From: Rhodospirillaceae bacterium
Lineage (GTDB): Bacteria; Pseudomonadota; Gammaproteobacteria; Steroidobacterales; Rariloculaceae
DNA: 64,000 bases
Direction of reading: 5' to 3'
Assembly: GCA_024638465.1 (NCBI GenBank)
Contig: JAHEKF010000009.1
Location: 1 to 64,000 of the forward strand
The stretch's first letter is position 1, and every line of letters begins with the position of its first letter. The notes under the pieces were generated by a model. The model did no database searches. It saw only the letters and a list, made by a program, of their open reading frames with translations, and was not told the origin of the DNA. Of the stretch, positions 9,941 through 18,025 are shown piece after piece. The position numbers were made by a program, and so were the translations under genes.

Positions 9941-10672
9941 GTGTCTGCAGCATCCTTACGAAGCGCCTCGTCTATTCCGGTTCGTCAACGCCTGATCGTT
10001 GCGCTGGACGTTCCCGACGCCGCCACTGCCAAATCGCTCGTTGGAGAACTCGGTGATTCGGTCGAGTTCTACAAGATCGGGCTGGAACTAGCCGGCTCCG
10101 GCGACTATTTCGATCTTCTGGCATGGCTTCTCGAGCAGGACAAGCGCGTGTTCGCCGATCTGAAGTTCTATGACGTCCCGGCAACCGTTTCGTCGGCCGT
10201 TCGGCAGATCAGCCGCTGGGGCGCCAGCTTTCTCACGATCCATGGCGACCGTGCGATCATGGAAGCGGCCGCTTCGGAAAAGGGCCCAGAGCTCGAACTC
10301 CTTGCCGTCACCGTGCTCACGAGCCTCGATCAGAACGACCTTGCGCAGATGGGCATCACGATCGACGTCAAGGAACTCGTGCTGATGCGCGCCGAGCAGG
10401 CTCTGGAGGCGGGTTGTGACGGCGTGATTTCTTCGGGCCTCGAAGCCGCTGCGATACGCGAACGAGTCGGGCCGAAGCTCCTGATCGTGAGTCCCGGAAT
10501 TCGTCCGGCTGATTCCACATCGGTGGATGATCAGAAACGCATCGTCACACCGGCCAGAGCGTTCCAGAATGGCGCGGATTACATCGTTGTCGGGCGGCCG
10601 ATCCGAAACGCGGCGAATCCTCGCGAAACGGCTGAGTCGATGCAAGCGGAAATCGCGGCCGCCCTGCTATGA
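9941..10672 (+). CDS. pyrF: orotidine 5'-phosphate decarboxylase
   Basis: RLIVALDVPDAATAKSLVGEL, VFADLKFYDVPATV, SPGIRP; GTG start. Confidence 0.95.
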   Translation: MSAASLRSASSIPVRQRLIVALDVPDAATAKSLVGELGDSVEFYKIGLELAGSGDYFDLLAWLLEQDKRVFADLKFYDVPATVSSAVRQISRWGASFLTIHGDRAIMEAAASEKGPELELLAVTVLTSLDQNDLAQMGITIDVKELVLMRAEQALEAGCDGVISSGLEAAAIRERVGPKLLIVSPGIRPADSTSVDDQKRIVTPARAFQNGADYIVVGRPIRNAANPRETAESMQAEIAAALL

Positions 10673-11916
10673 CGACTGCCGAGGCCGCCTTGAAAAGGCG
10701 ACTTCGTCACATGCAATGGTTCGCGACGGGCCTGCTCGTCACCGTCGCAATTCTTTTCGTCATTACGAGCCTGCTGCTGCCAGCCTACCCGTGGCTCGCG
10801 GTCGTCGTTGCATTCTCGGAGGCCGGAATGATTGGCGCACTCGCCGACTGGTTCGCGGTCACGGCACTGTTCCGACGGCCTCTCGGTCTGCCGATCCCGC
10901 ACACGGCGATCGTTCCTACGCGCAAGAAAGACATCGGTGAGGCGCTCGCGCGATTTATTCGCGATCACTTTCTTACCCGCGACGCGGTTCTGCCGCGACT
11001 CGCTGAAGCCGATCTCGCGGCACGTCTCGGTGGATGGCTCGCGCGACGGGATAATGCGCGCCTCGTTAGCCGCGATCTCGGGCGGGCACTGAACTGGCTG
11101 CTCGACGCCGTCGATAGCGCCGAGCTGCGGCAATCGCTGCAGAGCAGTTTGAAACGTGCACTGGATCAGGCGTCCGTCAGCGCCGGATTCGGCGTAATTC
11201 TCGAAGTGTTCACTACCGGCAATCACGCGCAGGCCCTTGTGAACCATCTCGTAGAAGTCGGCCGAAGCCAGCTCGCCGCTAACGAAGAGAAGATCCGCGA
11301 GCGCATCAAGGACCGCAGTCCATGGTGGCTGCCGCGTTTCGTCGACGAAGAAATTTTTTCGCAGCTGGTCGGCGAGCTGCAACGCATACTCGACGAAATT
11401 GGCGACGATCCGACGCACGCGGCGCGCGAGGACTTTAATCGTCGACTGCTGGCTCTTCGGGAAGCACTCGAAAACGATCCGGTTACGATTGAGCGCGGAG
11501 AGGTTCTTAGCAGCGAGTTCCTGGGCCATCCGGCCGTCAAAGCCTATTTCGACGATCTCTGGCGAGTCGTTCGTGGAAACCTGAGCGACGCTCTCGACGA
11601 TGCCGAGTCACCGATACGAATCGGGCTGGAGCGTGAACTGAGCCTCATCGGCAACCGCCTCAAGCAGGATACCGAGATAGCCGACACCCTGAACGGCTGG
11701 TTGCGCGAGCTCGTTACCTATCTCGTCGAGACCTACCGTCAGCCGTTGAGCGAGATCGTCTCCGATACGATCGACAGTTGGGATGCGACAGCGACATCCG
11801 AGCGCATCGAACTCTATATCGGTCGCGATCTGCAATTCATCCGCATCAACGGCACGATCGTCGGCGGGCTGGTCGGCGTCGCGATCTACCTCGCCTGGGG
11901 TTTCCTCCCGCTCTGA
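10669..11916 (+). CDS. DUF445 family membrane protein
   Basis: GMIGALADWFAVTALFRRPLGLPIPHTAIVP; C-terminal TM; 4-nt overlap with pyrF. Confidence 0.88.
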   Translation: MTTAEAALKRRLRHMQWFATGLLVTVAILFVITSLLLPAYPWLAVVVAFSEAGMIGALADWFAVTALFRRPLGLPIPHTAIVPTRKKDIGEALARFIRDHFLTRDAVLPRLAEADLAARLGGWLARRDNARLVSRDLGRALNWLLDAVDSAELRQSLQSSLKRALDQASVSAGFGVILEVFTTGNHAQALVNHLVEVGRSQLAANEEKIRERIKDRSPWWLPRFVDEEIFSQLVGELQRILDEIGDDPTHAAREDFNRRLLALREALENDPVTIERGEVLSSEFLGHPAVKAYFDDLWRVVRGNLSDALDDAESPIRIGLERELSLIGNRLKQDTEIADTLNGWLRELVTYLVETYRQPLSEIVSDTIDSWDATATSERIELYIGRDLQFIRINGTIVGGLVGVAIYLAWGFLPL

Positions 11917-11945
11917 AAACGAAGACGGACCGGGTCCGTCTTCGT
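11915..11945 (-). terminator. intrinsic terminator of fadD
   Basis: Perfect 12-bp stem (11919-11930 / 11934-11945), 3-nt loop; on the minus strand the stem is followed by TTTTC. Confidence 0.65.
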
Positions 11946-11950
11946 CTGTG

Positions 11951-13612
11951 CTATCCGTCGCGGAGTTCGCGTTTCAGCACCTTGCCCACGTTCGACTTCG
12001 GCAGCTCGTCACGAAATTCGATGTGATCGGGAATCTTGTAGGCTGTCAAATTTTCGCGGCAGAAGCGCTCGAGCTGTTCCGCTGTCAGCGACGGATCCTT
12101 TCTGACGACGAACAGTTTCACGGCTTCTCCCGTCCTCTCGTCCGGGACGCCGATCGCGGCGGCCTCGAGTACGCCGGGATGAGACACGGCAACGTCTTCA
12201 ATTTCGCTCGGATAGACATTGAAGCCGGAGACGATGATCAGGTCTTTCAGGCGGTCCTCGATATAGACGAAGCCCTGCTCGTCCATCCGGCCGACATCAC
12301 CGGTCCTGAGCCAGCCGTCGCCGAACATTGTCTTCCCGGTATCCTCGGGGCGTTGCCAGTAGCCCTGCATCACCTGCGGACCGCGCACGCATATCTCGCC
12401 AATTTCGTTGCAGGCGAGCTCGTTGGCGTTCTCGTCGAATATTGCGACTTCGGTCGACGGAAAGGGTAAGCCAACGGAACCGTTGAACTCGGTCGCCGTC
12501 AACGGATTCCCGCAAATGACAGGCGACGCCTCCGTCAGCCCGTAGCCCTGGATGATGGGCATTCCGGTTACTGCCTCCCAGTCGTCGGAGACGGCGCGCT
12601 GTACAGCCATGCCACCACCCATAGCGCCTTTTAGACGACTGAAATCGACTTGCGCGAACTCGCGATGCTGCAGTAATGCGACAAACAGGGTATTGACGCC
12701 CGTGATGAATGAAAAGCGGGAGTTCTTAATCTCTTTGACGAACCCGCGTATATCGCGAGGATTCGTGATCAACAGATTCTTCGCACCAAGCTCGACAAAA
12801 TTGAACAGATTCACAGTCAGCGAAAAAATGTGATACAGGGGCAGCGGCGTTACGATCAGATCACCGGGACCGTCGATCACCGGCCGCGTCCATGCCGCAG
12901 ACTGCAGCACGTTGCTTACCATGTTTCGGTGAGTCAGTACGGCACCCTTCGCCACGCCGGTCGTTCCACCGGTGTACTGCAGGAACGCCATGTCGCTCGA
13001 CCGTATCGTGACGGGCTCGCGGCTCGCGCTGCGTCCGGCCTCCAGTGCGTCACGATAGTCGACTGTCCCATCGATTCTCCAGTTCGGCACCATTCTCTTG
13101 ATGAATTTGACGACGAAGTTCGTCAACACTCGCTTGAGCGGCGGAAGATGATCGCCGAGCCTGGTCACTATGACCGTCTCGACCTGCGCGCCATCGAGCG
13201 CTTTCGCCGCCGTAGACGCGAAGTTCTCGAGCACGATGAGCGCTTTTGCACCGCTGTCGTGGAGCTGGTGTTTTAGCTCTCTGGCGGTGTATAGCGGATT
13301 CACGTTGACGACGACGAGCCCGGCTCTGAGGATGCCGAAAACAGCGATTGGATACTGCAGGAGATTCGGCATCATGACGGCAACCCGGTCGCCGTGCTGC
13401 AACGATGACAGGGATTGCAGGAACGCTGCAAAGTCCCGGCTTTGCCGCTCGACATCGGCGAAAGTGACTACGGCTCCGAAATTGGCGAACGCCGGATGAG
13501 CCGAGTTGCGCTCGAAACTCGCTTCCAGTAATTCAACCAACGACTGATACTGGTCAGGATCTATCTCGGACGGGACACCGGGAGGATAGGCTTCGAGCCA
13601 GCGTTTATTCAT
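11951..13612 (-). CDS. fadD: long-chain fatty acid--CoA ligase
   Basis: AMP-binding motif LQYTGGTTGVAKGAVLTHRNM; YGLTEASPV; GWLRTGDVGRMDEQGF; ATG at 13612 (MNKRWLEAYPPGVPSEI) preferred to the ORF-track start. Confidence 0.93.
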   Translation of the reverse strand: MNKRWLEAYPPGVPSEIDPDQYQSLVELLEASFERNSAHPAFANFGAVVTFADVERQSRDFAAFLQSLSSLQHGDRVAVMMPNLLQYPIAVFGILRAGLVVVNVNPLYTARELKHQLHDSGAKALIVLENFASTAAKALDGAQVETVIVTRLGDHLPPLKRVLTNFVVKFIKRMVPNWRIDGTVDYRDALEAGRSASREPVTIRSSDMAFLQYTGGTTGVAKGAVLTHRNMVSNVLQSAAWTRPVIDGPGDLIVTPLPLYHIFSLTVNLFNFVELGAKNLLITNPRDIRGFVKEIKNSRFSFITGVNTLFVALLQHREFAQVDFSRLKGAMGGGMAVQRAVSDDWEAVTGMPIIQGYGLTEASPVICGNPLTATEFNGSVGLPFPSTEVAIFDENANELACNEIGEICVRGPQVMQGYWQRPEDTGKTMFGDGWLRTGDVGRMDEQGFVYIEDRLKDLIIVSGFNVYPSEIEDVAVSHPGVLEAAAIGVPDERTGEAVKLFVVRKDPSLTAEQLERFCRENLTAYKIPDHIEFRDELPKSNVGKVLKRELRDG

Positions 13613-13633
13613 ACCAGCTCGCAAGCAGGGCGA

Positions 13634-14275
13634 TCAGAGCCGTTCCTCGAGCACTGCCCAGACATTTTCGAGCATCACGTCGTTGCCGCGCTCGTTCGGG
13701 TGTATCCCGTCACCCTGCATGAGCTCGTCGTTCAGCGCTACGTCATCCATCAGGAAACTGACAAGCGGAACGTCGTACTCGGCCGCGAGTTCCGTATAGA
13801 TAGCAGCGAACGAGCGCGTGTACGCCAGGCCATAGTTCGGCGGAATCTGGATACCCGTCAGTATCGCAACGGCGCCGCTTGCCTGCGCCAACTCGATCAT
13901 CGCGGCCAGATTGCTGCGCAGATTACTGACCGGCTGACCGCGCAAACCATCGTTACCGCCAAGCTCGATGATGACGATCGCGGGCTGGAGTGATTCGAGA
14001 ATCTGCGGCAAGCGGGCAAGGCCGCCAGACGACGTGTCGCCGGAGATACTGGCATTGACCACCTCATATCCGTAACCTTCCGTCGTGAGACGGGCTTCCA
14101 GCTTGGCAACCCAGGATTGCTCCAGACGCATTCCGTAGCCGCTGCTCAGGGAGTCACCGACAACGACGATGGTCTGCTCCGCAGACCGAACCGATGGGGC
14201 CCCGGCTAAAGCAACGAGCGCCGCAGTCAAGACTACGGCGACATGGTGAGCTCTGACTACGCTTCTTACTGACAT
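13634..14275 (-). CDS. tesA: arylesterase / thioesterase I / lysophospholipase L1-like (SGNH hydrolase)
   Basis: Signal peptide then VVVGDSLSSGYGMRLEQSWVAKLEARL; ELGGNDGLRG; DGIHPNERG; ATG at 14275 chosen over the longer ORF. Confidence 0.92.
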   Translation of the reverse strand: MSVRSVVRAHHVAVVLTAALVALAGAPSVRSAEQTIVVVGDSLSSGYGMRLEQSWVAKLEARLTTEGYGYEVVNASISGDTSSGGLARLPQILESLQPAIVIIELGGNDGLRGQPVSNLRSNLAAMIELAQASGAVAILTGIQIPPNYGLAYTRSFAAIYTELAAEYDVPLVSFLMDDVALNDELMQGDGIHPNERGNDVMLENVWAVLEERL

Positions 14276-14957
14276 GGCAGATACAGATTCGTTATTAACC
14301 GCCCGCTCATTGACCAAAAAGGTTACCAGTCCCGAGGGCGAGCTGACCATCCTGAATGATGTCAGCCTCAGCGTAAAGCGAGGCCAGACAGCCGCAGTGG
14401 TTGGACCGTCCGGGGCCGGGAAATCGACACTGCTGGCGCTGCTCGCCGGACTCGACGAGCCAACGTCCGGCCAGGTCTGGCTGGGCGCCGAAGAGCTGAC
14501 GGCGCTCGACGAGGACGGCCGCGCCAGTCTCCGCAACCGTCAGGTCGGATTTATATTTCAATCTTTTCATCTTTTGCCGTCGCTGACGGCGCTCGAGAAC
14601 GTATTGCTTCCGCTGGAACTCAGCGGCGTCGACCATGAGGCGGAGCGCGCGCAGGCAGCGCTCAAGCAGGTAGGACTCGATCATCGGCTGCATCACTATC
14701 CGCGGCAACTTTCCGGCGGCGAGAAGCAGCGTGTCGCGATAGCGCGTGCTTTCGTGACTGAGCCGGCTTTGCTTTTCGCGGACGAGCCGACCGGCAATCT
14801 CGACAACAAGACCGGCGAGCTTATTCTCAACCTGCTGTTCGATCTCAACGCAGCGGCGAAAACCACTCTCGTGCTGGTAACTCACGACATGGCTGCCGCC
14901 GATCGCTGTGATCTCATCTTTGAACTGGCGGCCGGGAGGCTTCTCGACCCGGCCTGA
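14274..14957 (+). CDS. ABC transporter ATP-binding protein (YbbA/LolD-like)
   Basis: GPSGAGKST Walker [15 protein letters not shown] signature, DEPTGNLD; divergent from tesA. Confidence 0.93.
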   Translation: MADTDSLLTARSLTKKVTSPEGELTILNDVSLSVKRGQTAAVVGPSGAGKSTLLALLAGLDEPTSGQVWLGAEELTALDEDGRASLRNRQVGFIFQSFHLLPSLTALENVLLPLELSGVDHEAERAQAALKQVGLDHRLHHYPRQLSGGEKQRVAIARAFVTEPALLFADEPTGNLDNKTGELILNLLFDLNAAAKTTLVLVTHDMAAADRCDLIFELAAGRLLDPA

Positions 14958-15002
14958 GCGACCGTTAGCGGTAAAGCAGGGACTTCGCGGCGGCTCTCGG
15001 GA

Positions 15003-16322
15003 TTAGTGCAGCAGGCGAAGCCTGCGACGGGTATAAATACCGCACAAAGCGAGCAGCATCAGCGCTAGGCCGGCCGCGCCGCCCCCTCCGCCGCCGACGC
15101 CCTGTCGCGGAACGACCTCGACCATCCGCGTCACTGTACTCACGTTTCCGGCGCTGTCGGCGACATCGTAAGTCACGCTGTATCGACCTATCACGTTCGT
15201 ATCGACGGGATTGTCGACGTTAATCGCCGTAGTCAAATTACCGTCGGCGGTGTCCATGGCCGTTGCGCCAGGGTCCTCGTAGGTTTCTCCGAAAACGACC
15301 GTTATCGCCGCGAGGCCGATCAAACTCAGCACCGGGGAATCGTCACCCGAAACTCCGCCCTGACTTTCGTCGGAAACTCGCAGCACCACGGCCGCATCGT
15401 CGTTGTCGGAATTTCGGTCGATCGGGACTTCGTCCACGATCGAAATACTAGCGACGGCGAGTATGTCGCCGATGCTGGTTGCGCGGCCGAGCACCAGCGC
15501 CGACCTCGACGAACCGCTCGCCAGGGGCGACCACCGGCATGCGACTGCCGTCAGACTGCCGCGCGGTTCGACAGAGCAGGATGCGTCGTCAACATCGTCA
15601 ATGCTGACCGACGCGTCGCCGAAAAATGCCGTTTCCAGCAAGATATTCGCGACGTCGGCATCTGCCAGGTTCCGCGCCGTCACTCGCCAGCTGACCGGGT
15701 CACCGACCGAGGCCGATCCCGGAGTCACAACAATGGCCGCTGCGAGATCTGCACCCTCTGGCGGCGGGGCGCTCGGCGCTGCCGCGACGTTCACCGAGAA
15801 GTCTTGATCGTCCTGGTCATCCTCGAGTCTGGCGCGGAGCCGAACGCGGTGAACGCCAGCATCCTCCTGGCCCGGCGTTCCGAAGATCGTGTCCTCGCCG
15901 TCGAACTCGAGCCAGCGGGGTAATGCGCGCGCGATGAACATGATGTCCTCTCCATCATCCTCATCGTCGTCGTACTCGTCACAATCGAACGCGGGCGGCT
16001 GCTGTCCAGGTGAGATATCGGGATACCAGATTCGACATTGCCCGGATGACGGCCGCTGCCCGGGGGGCACGTCGTAGTCGTCGCAGTCGCGGGCGGGGGG
16101 CTGCTGCCCGGGCGGAATATCCGGCGACCAGATCAGACATTGTCCGTCCTCGTCGTCCTCGTCGTCCTCGTCAAGGTCCGCTGCCGTCATCTTGTAGGAA
16201 TAGGCTCGACCAACCGAGGCACTCGTGGGGGGTTGACTCGTGAACTCAACATCAGCGAGAGCCGGCGCCCCCAGAATAAGGGCGACGAGTATCAGGCATT
16301 TCGAGATCGGTAATGAGTTCAT
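15003..16322 (-). CDS. secreted Ig-like/DUF5011-type protein with acidic Cys-containing repeat insertion and GlyGly-CTERM-like tail
   Basis: N-terminal signal; He_PIG-like segment interrupted by acidic repeats; DUF5011-like VVFGETYEDPGATAMDTADGNLT; C-term GGGGGAAGLALMLLALCGIYTRRRLRLLH. Confidence 0.75.
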   Translation of the reverse strand: MNSLPISKCLILVALILGAPALADVEFTSQPPTSASVGRAYSYKMTAADLDEDDEDDEDGQCLIWSPDIPPGQQPPARDCDDYDVPPGQRPSSGQCRIWYPDISPGQQPPAFDCDEYDDDEDDGEDIMFIARALPRWLEFDGEDTIFGTPGQEDAGVHRVRLRARLEDDQDDQDFSVNVAAAPSAPPPEGADLAAAIVVTPGSASVGDPVSWRVTARNLADADVANILLETAFFGDASVSIDDVDDASCSVEPRGSLTAVACRWSPLASGSSRSALVLGRATSIGDILAVASISIVDEVPIDRNSDNDDAAVVLRVSDESQGGVSGDDSPVLSLIGLAAITVVFGETYEDPGATAMDTADGNLTTAINVDNPVDTNVIGRYSVTYDVADSAGNVSTVTRMVEVVPRQGVGGGGGGAAGLALMLLALCGIYTRRRLRLLH

Positions 16323-16520
16323 TCTTCTTGCAGCTGATTCTACACGCTGTCACTCGGGCGAGTGCCCGCGTTATGTCAACCGGGAACGCATGAAGGATTT
16401 CGGCCTGTTCGCCATAGCGCTCGTTGAAGGCGGGTTCCGATGTACGTTTTTCGCAAGGACCGGTCGCTTCCCGGCATTCAAAGCCGAAGTGCTATCGACG
16501 AACGGTTAAACGAGGTCGGT

Positions 16521-17477
16521 TCAGACCAGCCGCCTGAGATCGCCGCCAGCAAGATAGTCCGCGACATTTTCCGCGACCTGGTCGAGCGTCCGTTGCCGGG
16601 ACTCGGCCGACGTCCAGGCGATATGCGGGGTAAGAATAAGATTCGGTATGTCCGCAGCGAGCAGCGGTTCATCGTCCGGCGGCGGCTCCTTCGCCAAAAC
16701 ATCGATTCCGGCGCCGCCGATTTCACCGCTCCGCAGCGCATCCACAAGCGCGGCGCTATCGATCAGAGCCCCTCTGGCCGTATTGATGAGTATCGCGTCT
16801 CGCTTCATCGCCTTTAGCTGCTCTGCGCCGATCAGGTGACGCGTCGCGTCTGTCAGCGGACAATGCAGACTCAGTACGTCAGCTTCACGGACCAGTGCCG
16901 CCAAAGGCACTCGAGTTTCGGCGGCATCCGAACCATCCGTTCCGGGGCGAGCGGCTATCTTCACTTCCATACCGATCGCGCGGCCGATATCGGCAACGCC
17001 GCGACCGAGAGAGCCGTAGCCAACAATGCCGAGAATCTTGCCCGTGAGATCGCGGATCGGATAGTCGAATAACGCAAAAGTATTGCTTCGCTGCCAGGCG
17101 CCCGCGTCGACGATCGACTGGTAGCCGAAGAGCTGCCGCGTAAGCGCGAGTATCAGCGCGAACGCGTGCTGTACAACGGCTGGTGTGCAGTAGTTGCGAA
17201 TGTTGGAGACGCCGATTCCACGCTCCTCTGCCGCAACCAGATCGACGTTATCGCTACCGGTCGCGGCCAGCACGACGAGTTTGAGACCGGGGTTAACATC
17301 CATGGTCTCGGCGCCGATTCGCGCCTTGTTGACGATGCCGATCGCCGCGCCGTTGAGGCGAACCGGAATCTCCCGTGCCGGCGAATATTCGAAGTAAGCG
17401 ACCTCTGCCAGATCGTCGAGACGACTCGTGTCGACACCCGGCCCGAGTGTTCCGTAATCGAGAAAAACCGCTTTCAT
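16521..17477 (-). CDS. D-2-hydroxyacid dehydrogenase (HprA-like)
   Basis: [28 protein letters not shown]-binding motif; [17 protein letters not shown]. Confidence 0.93.
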   Translation of the reverse strand: MKAVFLDYGTLGPGVDTSRLDDLAEVAYFEYSPAREIPVRLNGAAIGIVNKARIGAETMDVNPGLKLVVLAATGSDNVDLVAAEERGIGVSNIRNYCTPAVVQHAFALILALTRQLFGYQSIVDAGAWQRSNTFALFDYPIRDLTGKILGIVGYGSLGRGVADIGRAIGMEVKIAARPGTDGSDAAETRVPLAALVREADVLSLHCPLTDATRHLIGAEQLKAMKRDAILINTARGALIDSAALVDALRSGEIGGAGIDVLAKEPPPDDEPLLAADIPNLILTPHIAWTSAESRQRTLDQVAENVADYLAGGDLRRLV

Positions 17478-17515
17478 CCGTTCCCTCACGGCGCCAAAGC
17501 TTACACTATGCCTTC

Positions 17516-18016
17516 ATGCCGAAGCGCCCCAGACACGGACAGAAGAACGCGGACGCACCGTTCTGGGAGCGCAAAACGCTCGCGGAGTTGTCGCAGGAGG
17601 AGTGGGAGTCGCTCTGCGACGGTTGCGGTCGCTGCTGCCTTCACAAGCTCGAAGACGAGGATACCGGGCTCGTCTATTACACGGACGTCGCGTGCAGGCT
17701 ACTGGACACGGCAACCTGCCGCTGCACGAACTACACGGCACGCCTCGAGCATGTGCCCGACTGCGTGGTGCTCAAGCCGGCCAATCTGGACGACCTCACC
17801 TGGATGCCGGGCACCTGTGCTTATCGCCGCCTCGCCGAGGGACGCAGCCTCGCGGACTGGCATCCGCTGGTTTCCGGCAATACGGACAGCGTTCACAGGG
17901 CGGGGATCTCGGTACACGGTCGATGCGTTCCCGAAAAAGACGTCGAGACCGAGGATCTCGAAGAACACGTCATTCGCTGGCTGAAGCCACCCCGCAAACG
18001 GGCAGGCAAAAGCTGA
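17516..18016 (+). CDS. YcgN family cysteine cluster protein
   Basis: [19 protein letters not shown]...[20 protein letters not shown]; start at ATG 17516. Confidence 0.92.
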   Translation: MPKRPRHGQKNADAPFWERKTLAELSQEEWESLCDGCGRCCLHKLEDEDTGLVYYTDVACRLLDTATCRCTNYTARLEHVPDCVVLKPANLDDLTWMPGTCAYRRLAEGRSLADWHPLVSGNTDSVHRAGISVHGRCVPEKDVETEDLEEHVIRWLKPPRKRAGKS

Positions 18017-18025
18017 AATACGAAA

